A stretch of 64,000 bases of DNA from Lachnospiraceae bacterium (GCA_015056735.1 SVFT01000001.1:484613-548612), one strand, 5' to 3'; positions 26,379 through 36,176 are shown, counted from the first letter of the stretch. The notes: generated from the sequence alone by a model not told the origin. Translations and numbers: made by a program.

Positions 26379-27071
26379 ATGAATCACGAAGAGAAAGTGC
26401 ATGCACTGGAAGAGAGGATCGGTTATCGTTTTCACGAGCCGGTTCTCTTAAAACAGGCTTTGACACACAGTTCTTATGCAAATGAACTGAAGATCAATAA
26501 ATGGCAGGATTACGAGAGACTGGAATTCCTGGGAGATGCGGTGCTGGAGCTGGTATCCAGCGATTTTCTTTTTAAGGCACATCCCGAGAAGCCGGAAGGA
26601 CAGCTTACAAAGCTCCGTTCCTCGATGGTATGCGAGCCTGCGCTTGCTTATTGCGCAAGGGATATCGACCTTGGGCAGTTTATTTTTTTGGGAAAAGGAG
26701 AAGATGCCACAGGCGGCCGTTATCGCGAGTCGATCACATCCGATGTCATGGAAGCGATCATCGGTGCGATCTACTTAGACGGCGGCATTGAAGAAGCCAA
26801 GCGCTTTATCGACCGCTTCATCTTATCCGATCTTGAAGACAAGCAGCTGTTTTATGACAGCAAGACGATCCTGCAGGAACAGGTCCAGAAGAAAGCGCAG
26901 GGACAGCTTCACTATGTGCTTCTTTCGGAGAGCGGTCCGGAGCACGATAAGGTGTTCCGTGCGGGTGCATATATCGACGATCGCCTGATCGGCGAAGGAG
27001 AGGGAAGGACCAAAAAAGCGGCGGAACAGCAGGCTGCGTACCGTGCGCTTCTTTCCATCAAATCAGAGTAG
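26379..27071 (+). CDS. rnc: Ribonuclease III
   Basis: A 230-residue double-strand-specific endoribonuclease. The signature ERLEFLGDAVLELV gives metal-binding Glu and Asp, and DVMEAIIGAIYLDGG is the second catalytic helix. The C-terminal double-stranded-RNA-binding domain (about 158-228) ends in GEGRTKKAAEQQAAYRAL. Could process the long leader hairpin of pnp seen in this window (inference). Confidence 0.96.
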   Translation: MNHEEKVHALEERIGYRFHEPVLLKQALTHSSYANELKINKWQDYERLEFLGDAVLELVSSDFLFKAHPEKPEGQLTKLRSSMVCEPALAYCARDIDLGQFIFLGKGEDATGGRYRESITSDVMEAIIGAIYLDGGIEEAKRFIDRFILSDLEDKQLFYDSKTILQEQVQKKAQGQLHYVLLSESGPEHDKVFRAGAYIDDRLIGEGEGRTKKAAEQQAAYRALLSIKSE

Positions 27072-27081
27072 CGGGTATAAC

Positions 27082-30000
27082 ATGTATTTAAAAAGTATAG
27101 AAGTACACGGTTTCAAATCGTTTGCGAATAAGATCGTATTTAAATTCCATAATGGCATCACTGGTATCGTCGGCCCGAACGGGAGCGGGAAATCCAACGT
27201 CGCGGATGCGGTGCGATGGGTGCTGGGTGAGCAGAGGATCAAGCAGCTGAGAGGCGCGTCCATGCAGGACGTCATCTTCTCCGGTACGGAGACGAGAAAA
27301 CCCCTCAGCTACGCTTATGTTGCGATCACATTGGACAACTCCGATCATCAGCTTGCGATCGATTATGACGAAGTGACGGTTGCCAGAAGGATCTATCGTT
27401 CCGGCGAGAGCGAATACTCGATCAACGGTTCGCTCGTCCGTTTAAAAGACGTTACGGAACTCTTCTACGATACCGGCATCGGTAAAGAAGGCTATTCGAT
27501 CATCGGACAGGGCCAGATCGACAAGATCTTAAGCGGCAAACCCGAAGAGAGAAGAGAGCTTTTTGATGAGGCTGTCGGCATCGTGAAGTTCAAACGACGC
27601 AAAGAGACGGCACAGAAGAAGCTCGAGAACGAGAAGCAGAATCTCGTTCGTGTCAACGACATTCTAGCCGAGCTTGAGAAGCAGGTCGGTCCACTTGAGA
27701 AGCAGTCGGAGAAAGCAAAGATCTATTTAAAGAAAAAGCAGGAACTGGAGACTCTCGATGTCAACATGTTCCTTGTAGAAAACAAGCACATCAACGATGA
27801 GCTTGCTTCCACTTCCGAGAAGCTTTCGATCGCAGAGAACGACTATAAAGAGACAACGGAAAGCTTTGAGAAGACCAAGACGGAATACGAAGAGATCCAG
27901 GGACAGCTCACTATGCTCGAAGAAGCGATCGAGAAGGCAAGGCAGGAGCTTTCCAATACAGATCTGATGCGCGAGAAGCTCGAAGGCGAGATCAAGATCT
28001 TAAAAGAGAAGATCAATTCCGCCAAAGGCAACGAAGAGCATTTTATCACCAGAAAAGATTCGATCACGGCCGAGATCATGGCACGTGAAAATGAAAAAAA
28101 TGTCACCCTCGAGGATAAGAAGGCGACTGACGATCTGGTTGCATCGACAGAGCGTGAACGTGCGGAAGCGGCGGCTCTTCTCTCGGAAGTGCAATCCAAG
28201 ATCGAGGACTTTAATGCACGCATCGAAGCCGGCAAGAATGTGATCATTCAGGCTCTCGGCGAGCGGGCATCCATCAAGTCCAGGATGGAGAGACAGGATA
28301 CGATCCTCGAGCAGTGCAATATCCAGAAGGCAGAATTAAACTCCAGACTCCTCCGCGCAAAGTCAGACGAAGCGGAGCAGAAGGACAATCTGGAGAAGCT
28401 GCGCGAAGCGTTCACAAGTGTGACGGAGGAGATCGGCAAGCTTAACGAAAAGCGTGTCTCTATCGAGGAGAAGCTTGGACTTATCAAAGAAGAGATGACC
28501 GCCAAGGATCAGAAACTCCGCGATATGCAGGTTGATTATCACCGCGAGAAGTCCAAGCTCGAAGCACTCTCCAACTTAACCGAGCGTTACGAGGGATACG
28601 GCGGCAGTGTCAAGAAAGTCATGGAGCAGAAGGATACCGAGAAGGGTATCATCGGCGTTGTGGCTGACATTGTCAAGGTTGAAAAGAAATATGAAGTTGC
28701 GATCGAGACAGCACTTGGCGGCAACATTCAGAATATCGTGACCGAGGATGAAGCGACCGCAAAGCATATGATCGCTTATCTGAAGCAGACCAAGGGAGGC
28801 CGTGCGACTTTCCTGCCGCTTACTTCGATCACCAACCCGCAGGAATTCAAGACGCCTGAAGCGCTCGATGAAGAGGGCGTACTCGGCCTGGCCGACAGTC
28901 TTGTAAAGACAGACAAGAAATATGTGAATGTTGCAAAAGCGATGGTCGGACGTATCATGGTCGTCGATACCGTGGATCATGCTTTGAAGATCGCGCGCAA
29001 ATACGATTACGGGATCCGCATGGTCACGCTTGAAGGCGAATTGCTCGTTCCGGGCGGCGCGATCAGCGGCGGTACGTTCAAGAACAATTCCAATCTTCTC
29101 GGAAGACGACGCGAGATGGATGAGCTTGAAAGCAAGGTTAAGCAGTTTTTGAAGGATATCGACGATATGCTGAGCGATATCGAAAAGACCAAGGAAGAGC
29201 GCAACAGCCTGCGCATCGAACTTGAAAAAACAAAGGCTGCTATCCAGGAACGCTCCATTGCGCAGAATACCGCGCGTCTTAATGTGATCAGCGCCGAGGA
29301 GAAGTGGAACGAGACCGAGGAAGGATACGGCAACCTGCAGGATGAGCAGGCCGATATCGAACGACGCATCAAAGAAGCCTCTGAAGAAAAGGAAGAGATC
29401 CTGGCACAGCTCGCAGAGTCCGAAGCGCTTGAAAAGACGACAGAGAGCGAGATCGTAGAGTTTCAGTCCGAACTTGAGGTTCATAAGGGCGAAGAGACAG
29501 ATAAGCTGAAACGCGTATCCGAGTGGGATGTCGAGCTGGAAAAATATCGCCAGCAACAGGCATTCAAGCAGCAGAATATCGATCGTATCGACGGTGAGAT
29601 CGGTCGTTTGCAGTCGGAACTTTCCGAGATCGAACAGGGTATTACGGCAGGCGAAGAAGATATCGCCGCAAAAGAACATGATATCACCGAGATCGAGAAA
29701 ACGATCCTGCAGTCGCATACAACAAAGAGCGATACGGAAGAAAAGCTTCAGGGCGATATCAAGCAGAAGGAAGAGCTTTCCGAACGTCAGAAAACCTTCT
29801 TTGAAAGGCGTGAAGAGCTGGCTACCAGACAGACGGATCTCGACAAAGAAGTCTACCGTCTGCAGGCGCAGAAGGAACGGCTTGAGGGCGCCATCGAAGC
29901 GAAGATCAATTACATGTGGGATGAGTACGAGATCACACTTTCCGATGCCGCTGCGATGCGTGATGAGAGCATGACAGACCTGCCTTCCATGAAGAAAGAG

Positions 30001-30642
30001 ATCGCGTCCTTAAAGGATCAGATCCGTAAACTCGGTGACGTGAATGTCAACGCGATCGAAGACTACAAGAATCTGATGGAACGTTATACCTTCCTGAAGG
30101 GGCAGCACGATGATCTGGTTCAGGCGGAGGAGACACTTCGCGGGATCATCGCAGAGCTCGACAGCGCGATGCGCAAGCAGTTTGACGAGAACTTCGCAAA
30201 GATCAAACAGGAATTCGATAAAGTGTTTAAAGAACTGTTCGGCGGCGGTAAAGGTACGGTCGAACTGATGGAAGATGAAGATATCCTGGAGGCAGGCATC
30301 CGCATCATTGCGCAGCCGCCCGGAAAGAAACTGCAGAACATGATGCAGCTTTCCGGTGGAGAGAAAGCTTTGACTGCGATCGCGCTTCTGTTTGCGATCC
30401 AGAATCTGAAGCCTTCACCGTTTTGTCTGCTCGATGAGATCGAAGCGGCACTTGATGAGAGCAACGTCGGACGTTTTGCAAAGTACCTGCACAAGCTGAC
30501 CAAGAACACGCAGTTTATTGTGATCACGCACAGACGCGGTACGATGGAGCGTGCGGACAGACTCTACGGTATCACGATGCAGGAAAAAGGAATTTCCACG
30601 CTTGTCAGCGTCAACCTGATCGACGATCAGCTAAGTTCCTGA
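27082..30642 (+). CDS. smc: Chromosome segregation ATPase SMC
   Basis: A 1186-residue SMC. The N-terminal head has Walker A GPNGSGKSNV near 32. Long coiled-coil arms (about 165-500 and 680-1010) flank the hinge (about 515-670, GVVADIVKVEKKYEVAIE and GRIMVVDTVDHALKIA). The C-terminal head has the ABC signature LSGGEKAL and Walker B CLLDEIEAALDESN. With ScpA/ScpB it compacts and segregates chromosomes. The ATG at 27082 starts exactly at MYLKSIEVHGFKSF; an earlier ATG inside rnc was rejected. Confidence 0.97.
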   Translation: MYLKSIEVHGFKSFANKIVFKFHNGITGIVGPNGSGKSNVADAVRWVLGEQRIKQLRGASMQDVIFSGTETRKPLSYAYVAITLDNSDHQLAIDYDEVTVARRIYRSGESEYSINGSLVRLKDVTELFYDTGIGKEGYSIIGQGQIDKILSGKPEERRELFDEAVGIVKFKRRKETAQKKLENEKQNLVRVNDILAELEKQVGPLEKQSEKAKIYLKKKQELETLDVNMFLVENKHINDELASTSEKLSIAENDYKETTESFEKTKTEYEEIQGQLTMLEEAIEKARQELSNTDLMREKLEGEIKILKEKINSAKGNEEHFITRKDSITAEIMARENEKNVTLEDKKATDDLVASTERERAEAAALLSEVQSKIEDFNARIEAGKNVIIQALGERASIKSRMERQDTILEQCNIQKAELNSRLLRAKSDEAEQKDNLEKLREAFTSVTEEIGKLNEKRVSIEEKLGLIKEEMTAKDQKLRDMQVDYHREKSKLEALSNLTERYEGYGGSVKKVMEQKDTEKGIIGVVADIVKVEKKYEVAIETALGGNIQNIVTEDEATAKHMIAYLKQTKGGRATFLPLTSITNPQEFKTPEALDEEGVLGLADSLVKTDKKYVNVAKAMVGRIMVVDTVDHALKIARKYDYGIRMVTLEGELLVPGGAISGGTFKNNSNLLGRRREMDELESKVKQFLKDIDDMLSDIEKTKEERNSLRIELEKTKAAIQERSIAQNTARLNVISAEEKWNETEEGYGNLQDEQADIERRIKEASEEKEEILAQLAESEALEKTTESEIVEFQSELEVHKGEETDKLKRVSEWDVELEKYRQQQAFKQQNIDRIDGEIGRLQSELSEIEQGITAGEEDIAAKEHDITEIEKTILQSHTTKSDTEEKLQGDIKQKEELSERQKTFFERREELATRQTDLDKEVYRLQAQKERLEGAIEAKINYMWDEYEITLSDAAAMRDESMTDLPSMKKEIASLKDQIRKLGDVNVNAIEDYKNLMERYTFLKGQHDDLVQAEETLRGIIAELDSAMRKQFDENFAKIKQEFDKVFKELFGGGKGTVELMEDEDILEAGIRIIAQPPGKKLQNMMQLSGGEKALTAIALLFAIQNLKPSPFCLLDEIEAALDESNVGRFAKYLHKLTKNTQFIVITHRRGTMERADRLYGITMQEKGISTLVSVNLIDDQLSS

Positions 30643-30669
30643 TCCGTTTCCTGTGATTTGGAGTAAGAC

Positions 30670-31599
30670 ATGAGTGAAGAAAAGCTCGGCTTTTTCGGCC
30701 GCCTGAAGGCCGGACTTGCCAAGACAAGAGATAATATCGTAAACAGTATGGATGACATCTTCTCCGGTGCATCAGAGATCAATGAAGACTTCTACGAAGA
30801 ACTGGAAGAGGTCCTGATCATGGGGGACATCGGCGTCAGAGCGACAGGCAGGATCTTAGATGACCTTCGCATCGCCGTAAAGGAGAACAGGATCAAAGAG
30901 CCGGCAGCATGCAGACAGTATCTGATCGATGCGATCAAGAAGCAGATGGCTGTTTCCGAGACGGCCTATGCTTTTGAGCATGAGCAGTCGGTGGTCCTGA
31001 TCATCGGGGTCAACGGTGTTGGAAAGACGACATCTGTCGGCAAGCTCGCCGGCAAATTAAAAGCGGATGGACGCAAAGTCATCATCGCAGCCGCAGATAC
31101 TTTTCGTGCGGCGGCAGGCGAACAGCTGGCAGAGTGGGCGAGCCGCGCAGGTGTTGAGATGATCGGCGGGGCAGAGGGCTCAGACCCTGCAGCTGTCGTA
31201 TTTGATGCGGTGAATGCAGCAAAAGCACGCAAAGCAGATGTGCTTTTGTGCGATACGGCAGGTCGTCTTCACAACAAGAAGAACCTGATGGAAGAATTAA
31301 AGAAGATCAACCGGATCATCGACCGTGAGTTTCCGGATGCGCATAGAGAGAATCTGGTCGTTTTAGACGGTACAACAGGGCAGAACGCGCTGGCGCAGGC
31401 AAAGGAATTCGGTGAAGTGGCCGATCTGACCGGGATCATCCTGACCAAGCTTGACGGAACTGCAAAAGGCGGTATCGCTGTCGCGATCCAGTCTGAGCTG
31501 AATGTTCCCGTCAAATACATCGGGGTAGGAGAAAGCATTGACGATCTGCAGAAATTCGATGCGGATGCATTTGTTGACGCATTGTTTGAGCTGCGTTAG
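30670..31599 (+). CDS. ftsY: Signal recognition particle receptor FtsY
   Basis: A 309-residue SRP-receptor GTPase. The helical N domain (about 1-95) precedes the G domain with [15 protein letters not shown] (G1), [27 protein letters not shown] (G3) and [11 protein letters not shown] (G4). It lacks a long acidic A domain, like other Firmicutes FtsY. Targets signal-anchored ribosomes to the Sec translocon. Lies 27 bases after smc; ffh is not adjacent here. Confidence 0.96.
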   Translation: MSEEKLGFFGRLKAGLAKTRDNIVNSMDDIFSGASEINEDFYEELEEVLIMGDIGVRATGRILDDLRIAVKENRIKEPAACRQYLIDAIKKQMAVSETAYAFEHEQSVVLIIGVNGVGKTTSVGKLAGKLKADGRKVIIAAADTFRAAAGEQLAEWASRAGVEMIGGAEGSDPAAVVFDAVNAAKARKADVLLCDTAGRLHNKKNLMEELKKINRIIDREFPDAHRENLVVLDGTTGQNALAQAKEFGEVADLTGIILTKLDGTAKGGIAVAIQSELNVPVKYIGVGESIDDLQKFDADAFVDALFELR

Positions 31600-31610
31600 G
31601 GGTTTGATCC

Positions 31611-32474
31611 ATGATCGAACGGTATGAAAAAGCAGGTTATTTGAGAGAGCCGTTTAGGCTGTTTCATTTAAATGACGTAACATCTCAGGAATTTCATCTG
31701 CACTATCATGATTTTGACAAGATCATTCTGTTTTTTGGCGGGAATGTGTCATACCTGATCGAGGGCAAGAACTATTACCTCGAGCCGGGCGACATCGTTC
31801 TCGTCAATCGTTTTCATCTGCACAAACCCGCGATCGATCCGAAGATCCCGTATGACAGGGCTGTGCTGTATATTTCTCATGAATTTTTGAAAAAAGAGCG
31901 ATGTGAAGATTACGACCCGTTTCGGATGTTCCACATGGCGGCTGACCAGAAGGACTATGTCCTGCGCCTTCCGGAACATGCAAAGAAGCGGTTGATGTCA
32001 AGCTTTCAGCGTTTGGAAGAAGCCTGTGCGGATCAGGGGTACGGTGCGCAGGTAAGGAGGCAGCTTCTCTTTCTGGAGTTTGTGGCGGAGCTGAACCGTT
32101 TGCCGGATTCCTTTGATGAAGAGGAAGAGCCGATCGCGGGTGCGGTATTCCATCAGAAGAACATCGATATCTTAACGTATCTGAATGAGCATTTGACGGA
32201 TGAGATCACGGTCGATGAACTGGCCGATCGCTTTTATGTGAGCAAATATCATATGATGCGTCAGTTTAAGGCTGAAACCGGTTACAGTATTCACAGATAT
32301 GTAACGGAGAAGCGGCTCATTATGGCAAAACGGCTTCTTTTAAAAGATATTCCGGTCGGAAAAGTCAGTGAGCAGTGCGGGTTCTCGGAATACTCGGTGT
32401 TCCTTAGAGCTTTCCGCAAACGCTTCGGCATGACACCCGGTGATTATGTAAAAGAAAAGCGCGGCATCTTCTGA
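31611..32474 (+). CDS. AraC-family transcriptional regulator with cupin N-terminal domain
   Basis: A 287-residue regulator. An N-terminal cupin-like sensor (FHLHYHDFDKIILFFGGNVS, YYLEPGDIVLVNRFHLHKP) is followed by two AraC helix-turn-helix units (about 190-285: VDELADRFYVSKYHMMRQFK and CGFSEYSVFLRAFRKRFGMTP). Sugar- or metabolite-responding members have this layout. It starts 11 bases after ftsY with AGGGG ahead, so it can be read through from that operon, an unusual neighbour. No target is evident; the divergent or nearby genes are unrelated metabolism. Confidence 0.9.
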   Translation: MIERYEKAGYLREPFRLFHLNDVTSQEFHLHYHDFDKIILFFGGNVSYLIEGKNYYLEPGDIVLVNRFHLHKPAIDPKIPYDRAVLYISHEFLKKERCEDYDPFRMFHMAADQKDYVLRLPEHAKKRLMSSFQRLEEACADQGYGAQVRRQLLFLEFVAELNRLPDSFDEEEEPIAGAVFHQKNIDILTYLNEHLTDEITVDELADRFYVSKYHMMRQFKAETGYSIHRYVTEKRLIMAKRLLLKDIPVGKVSEQCGFSEYSVFLRAFRKRFGMTPGDYVKEKRGIF

Positions 32475-32494
32475 TGCGGCGCTTTCATGTGTTT
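32456..32494 (+). terminator. Terminator overlapping the AraC-family gene end
   Basis: A 13-base stem with one mismatch (AAAGCGCGGCATC / GATGCGGCGCTTT) around TTCT includes the stop codon of the regulator and is followed by CATGTGTTTT. It lies between two convergent genes. The T-run is interrupted, so efficiency is uncertain. Confidence 0.6.
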
Positions 32495-32520
32495 TAAATA
32501 AGTTAACATAACAAAACGGA

Positions 32521-33543
32521 TCAGGGATCGAGTCCGCTTGAATAAAGGATGCTTCCATCCTGCTTTACAAACACAGCCTCTGCATCCGGAAGTGACTCGA
32601 TCAGCTTCATTCCTTCATGTTCACCCAAAAGGTAGCACACTGTGCTCAGGGCGTCGGCACGAAGCGATGAAGGGCAGAGGATCGAAACAGATGTAAGGGT
32701 ATTATCCTCGGGATATCCTGTCGATGCATTCAGCAGGTGATGATAACGTCTTCCCCCGGCTTCAAAAATCCGTTCATAGATGCCGGATGTGACAAGCGAA
32801 GCATTCGATACGGGTAGCGTTGCGATGAGTTCATCCGATTCCGTGAACGGCTTCTTGATGCCGAGCCTCCAGTCGCTTCCGTCCGGTTTATGTCCGACAG
32901 CCACTAGATTTCCGCCAAGATTGATCAGTGCGGAGGTGACGCCTTCTTTCTTGACCAGCTCGGTCAACCTATCCGCGATATAGCCTTTGGCGATCGCGCC
33001 AAGTTCGATCGAAGCATCGGGGTCAAGGAGTGTAACGGTATCGCCCTCAATCCGGATCTTCGTATAGTCAACGTGCGTGACAGCATCTTTGATCCGCGCA
33101 TCGGAAGGAACAGAATGCTCTTTCCCAGGCTCCAAAGCGCCTGATGAAAAGTCCCAGAGACTGACAAGCGGCCCGACCGTGATATCGAACCGCCCGGCAG
33201 ACATTTCGGAATACCCGATCGCTTCTTTCAATACGGTTATGGTTTCCCGGTCTACGAGAACAGGCTGTCCGCCTGATGCGTTGATCTTTGCGATATCGCT
33301 TGTGGAAACTGTTGCGGACAGGAGCTTTTCGTAACGGTCGCAGAGTGCGAAGCAGTCACGGATGATCGCGTCCGCCTCGTCTTTGGAGGGCGCTTGATCG
33401 CCGACTTCATGGATCGTTACGGTGATCGCCGTGTCAAAATAGAAACCGCTTGCCGCATAAGGTTCTGTTTTTGGGGTGCATCCCGTCAGTGTGGCAAGCG
33501 TGGCCGCAAGGAGTATAAGCGGCCGTATGATTACGCGTTTCAT
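32521..33543 (-). CDS. apbE: FAD:protein FMN transferase (ApbE-like lipoprotein)
   Basis: A 340-residue lipoprotein that covalently attaches FMN to Thr/Ser of flavoproteins such as Rnf or Nqr subunits. The signal MKRVIIRPLILLAATLATLTGC has a lipobox (TLTGC). The core shows YFDTAITVTIHE, SAGRFDITVGPLVSLWDFSS, IELGAIAKGYIADRL, INLGGNLVAVG and the final RYHHLLNASTGYPEDNTLTSV. It is the only gene on this strand between the AraC gene and 35 kb. No Rnf or Nqr genes are in the window, so its target is elsewhere. Confidence 0.93.
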   Translation of the reverse strand: MKRVIIRPLILLAATLATLTGCTPKTEPYAASGFYFDTAITVTIHEVGDQAPSKDEADAIIRDCFALCDRYEKLLSATVSTSDIAKINASGGQPVLVDRETITVLKEAIGYSEMSAGRFDITVGPLVSLWDFSSGALEPGKEHSVPSDARIKDAVTHVDYTKIRIEGDTVTLLDPDASIELGAIAKGYIADRLTELVKKEGVTSALINLGGNLVAVGHKPDGSDWRLGIKKPFTESDELIATLPVSNASLVTSGIYERIFEAGGRRYHHLLNASTGYPEDNTLTSVSILCPSSLRADALSTVCYLLGEHEGMKLIESLPDAEAVFVKQDGSILYSSGLDP

Positions 33544-33614
33544 AGGGAATCCTTTTCTTGTTTTTTCAATAGAATTATTATACCATATTAACAGAATGCA
33601 GATGGAGAATGATC

Positions 33615-34718
33615 ATGAGACATAATGATGATTTTGATGAAGGCTCCGGCCTTCCTTTCCGTTATATGATCCTGATCGGTACACTTTTTGTGGCGACCGT
33701 GCTCGGCGTAGTCGTTCTTGCAAACAGGCACAGCGAGGCGAAGAAGGAAGCTGCCTTTGAAGCGCGTGAACGGGAAGTGGAAGAGCTTACGAGCCAGATG
33801 CAGGAGACGATCGAGACATCTTCGGGACTTCGAAGCGAGGATCTGGATTTCTGGCATATGTATGATGAGCCGATCACTTCAACCGAAAAGAAGCCTCTTG
33901 CTGCAACGGAGACAGAATCCGAAGAGTCGGAGACGGAGCCTGTGCAGGATGCGTCGACTGACGGTCGTCATACCAAGATCGTCGGCGAAGACGGAACGGA
34001 GGAGTGGATCGAGCTCAATCAGCAGCTTACCACCAATGACTATGACCTGAACGGATTCGTATATCAGTATCCGATCATGAAATATTATGCAGACAGTAAG
34101 AAGGTGTCCCGCGTAGGTGCGAAGATCTCTTCCGAGAACGGTGAGGTCAACTTTAAAAAGCTCAAGAAAGAAGGCGTTGATTTTGTCATGATCCGCATGG
34201 GATATCGCGGATACGGCAGCGGCCTTTTGAATGCGGACGATCTTTTCTACGTCAATGTGGAACGTGCCGAGGAGGCAGGTCTTGACTGGGGTCCATACTT
34301 TTTCTCACAGGCAACGAGCAGGGAAGAAGTGCTGGAAGAGGCGGCGCGTGTACAGGAAGGATTACAGGGATTTTCGCCGAAATATCCGGTCGCTTACGAC
34401 ATGGAATACGTGCAGAACGATACAGCCCGCGTGCAGTCTTTATCCAAAGAACAGAAGACGGATTTTGCGCTGACGTTCTGCCAGGCAATGAATATGTGTG
34501 GCTACAAAGCGATCGTTTACGGCAACAAGGACTGGCTGCTCAGGAAACTTGACCTGACGAAACTTGTCGGCAATGATATCTGGCTTTCCCAGCCGCAGGA
34601 TATTCCGGATTATCCTTATAAATACACGATGTGGGAGTACACGAAGGATGCCAAGATCGGCGGCATTGAAGAGCCGGCAGCTTTGAGCATCTGCCTTGTG
34701 GATTACGGGGCAAAATAG
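33615..34718 (+). CDS. Membrane-anchored GH25-like (lysozyme family) protein, first catalytic Asp missing
   Basis: A ~367-residue protein with an N-terminal membrane anchor (about 20-40, YMILIGTLFVATVLGVVVLA), a charged Glu/Ser/Thr-rich linker (about 41-125) and a GH25-type barrel from ~160. Barrel motifs include VDFVMIRMGYRGYGSG, YFFSQATSREEVLEEA, PVAYDMEYV and YKYTMWEYTKD. GH25 muramidases start with GxDVSxxQG; here the aligned segment reads GAKISSENGEV, so the first catalytic Asp is Lys (about residue 169). The downstream DxE pair (DME) remains. Activity is therefore uncertain. ATG 33615 has GGAG seven bases upstream, better than ATG 33609. Confidence 0.85.
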   Translation: MRHNDDFDEGSGLPFRYMILIGTLFVATVLGVVVLANRHSEAKKEAAFEAREREVEELTSQMQETIETSSGLRSEDLDFWHMYDEPITSTEKKPLAATETESEESETEPVQDASTDGRHTKIVGEDGTEEWIELNQQLTTNDYDLNGFVYQYPIMKYYADSKKVSRVGAKISSENGEVNFKKLKKEGVDFVMIRMGYRGYGSGLLNADDLFYVNVERAEEAGLDWGPYFFSQATSREEVLEEAARVQEGLQGFSPKYPVAYDMEYVQNDTARVQSLSKEQKTDFALTFCQAMNMCGYKAIVYGNKDWLLRKLDLTKLVGNDIWLSQPQDIPDYPYKYTMWEYTKDAKIGGIEEPAALSICLVDYGAK

Positions 34719-34726
34719 GAGGAACT

Positions 34727-35317
34727 ATGAGCGGTAGAACGGCAGAGGTCAGGCGAGAGACCAAAGAGACCGCCATTACGGTAAAGATCGATCTGGACGG
34801 GAATGGCAAAGCAGAGATCTCAACAGGGATCGGTTTTTTCGATCATATGCTGGAAGGATTTGCCAGACATGGATTGTTTGATCTGACGGTAAAGTGTAAG
34901 GGCGACCTGCAGGTGGATTCACACCATTCGATCGAGGACGTCGGGATCGTGCTTGGTGAGGCGATCAAACAGGCGCTCGGCGATAAGAAAGGTATTAAGC
35001 GCTATGGGCAGAGACTTCTTCCGATGGATGAATCGCTTGTTCTTTGCGCGATTGACTTATCCGGTCGACCGTATCTGAAATACGGTGTGAACTTTACGGT
35101 GGATCGGATCGGGGAATTCGATACCGAGATGGCAAGAGAGTTTTTCTACGCGATCGCCTACAGCGCAGGGATGAACCTGCATCTCAAGCAGATGGACGGA
35201 ACGAACAACCATCACATCGCAGAGGCGTGTTTCAAGGCATTTGCAAAGGCGCTCTGTGAAGCGGTGAGTCCGGAGCCGCGTATGGAAGGCGTCTGGTCCA
35301 CGAAGGGCGTTCTTTAA
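34727..35317 (+). CDS. hisB: Imidazoleglycerol-phosphate dehydratase
   Basis: A 196-residue HisB, single-function form without the phosphatase domain. It dehydrates imidazole glycerol phosphate in histidine synthesis. Manganese-binding motifs are intact: GFFDHMLEGFARHG, DSHHSIEDVGIVLG and GTNNHHIAEACFKAFA. Nine bases after the GH25-like gene, and its stop overlaps the end of the convergent AP2/HNH-like gene by 4 bases. No other his gene is in the window. Confidence 0.95.
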   Translation: MSGRTAEVRRETKETAITVKIDLDGNGKAEISTGIGFFDHMLEGFARHGLFDLTVKCKGDLQVDSHHSIEDVGIVLGEAIKQALGDKKGIKRYGQRLLPMDESLVLCAIDLSGRPYLKYGVNFTVDRIGEFDTEMAREFFYAIAYSAGMNLHLKQMDGTNNHHIAEACFKAFAKALCEAVSPEPRMEGVWSTKGVL

Positions 35318-36117
35318 TCAAGGATCGTATAATGGCGGATCTTGTCGGAAATCCTGATCCGTGCGTAGATGTCGGCGTACTCCGAGGGAGATATGTTTTC
35401 CATATAGTTGGGAACATACTGTCTGGTGACGCCGGCTTTTTTTACGATGTCGACTGCTTTGTTGTAGGCGATCGCAGCTTCTTCCGCCGTGTTGTATCGT
35501 CCGATCACATAGTCGCCGTTTAAATGGATCTTTGCGGTGTAGGTTCGCTGCCCGTTTGTCTCTGTACAGCTGACGCCGGTATAGGTGTTGAAGATCTCGA
35601 TGTTTTCATAGCGGTAATCAAGCGGATCTCCGTTGACAAAACGGTAGTCGCGGCCTTCGACCGCATAGGTTTTGATCCCATAGCGCATACCGATCCCCGT
35701 CTGGAGCGCATAATCGACCACAAAAAATCGCCCGCCGCGTTTTTGGATCTTATGCGAACTGTAATAGAAGAGATCGTCCTGGTCGAATTTCAGGATGATC
35801 CCGGGTGCATAGTGATATTCAAAGAAACGTTTTCGGATATAGATCGGATTGGCGATGTAGAGTTTATTATCACGAAAATTGATCAGAGAGATCTTTTTCT
35901 GATAGGAGAGGACCTCTTCCCGATCCTCCGCATCTGACGGCAGATACTGCGGATCTGCCAGGATACCGCCCGCTTCGCGATAGGCAGCGTTCGCACGCCC
36001 GGCAGTCTCAAAACTTCCGAGGCTGATGTGTTTGCCGCGAAATGTGATCGATGCACGATAGTAGACCGTGCCGTCTTTTTTTACCGCTTTTTGTACGCCT
36101 GCAAGTTTTTTTGCCAT
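35314..36117 (-). CDS. AP2-domain protein with HNH-like middle region
   Basis: A 267-residue DNA-binding-type protein. Residues ~8-50 (GVQKAVKKDGTVYYRASI, ISLGSFETAGRANAAY) and ~195-240 (YTAKIHLNGDYVIGRYNTA, EEAAIAYNKAVDIVKKAG) each look like an AP2 domain. In between, YRFVNGDPLDYRYENIEIFN resembles the NNRxxNL part of HNH homing endonucleases, but the key His residues are not clear, so nuclease activity is doubtful. AP2-HNH proteins are usually phage- or intron-borne. The start at 36117 has GGAGGGTG ahead; a longer in-frame start at 36165 was rejected. It has its own promoter and faces thrC divergently. Confidence 0.75.
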   Translation of the reverse strand: MAKKLAGVQKAVKKDGTVYYRASITFRGKHISLGSFETAGRANAAYREAGGILADPQYLPSDAEDREEVLSYQKKISLINFRDNKLYIANPIYIRKRFFEYHYAPGIILKFDQDDLFYYSSHKIQKRGGRFFVVDYALQTGIGMRYGIKTYAVEGRDYRFVNGDPLDYRYENIEIFNTYTGVSCTETNGQRTYTAKIHLNGDYVIGRYNTAEEAAIAYNKAVDIVKKAGVTRQYVPNYMENISPSEYADIYARIRISDKIRHYTILD

Positions 36118-36135
36118 GAAGCACCCTCCGACCCG

Positions 36136-36165
36136 ATTATAGCATCCTTGCACCTGCGTTCGCAA
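36136..36165 (-). promoter_or_regulatory. Promoter of the AP2-domain gene
   Basis: Read on the minus strand: TTGCGA (36165-36160), an 18-base spacer, and a perfect TATAAT (36141-36136), ending 19 bases before the chosen start codon. Confidence 0.65.
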
Positions 36166-36176
36166 TGCGCCTTCCG

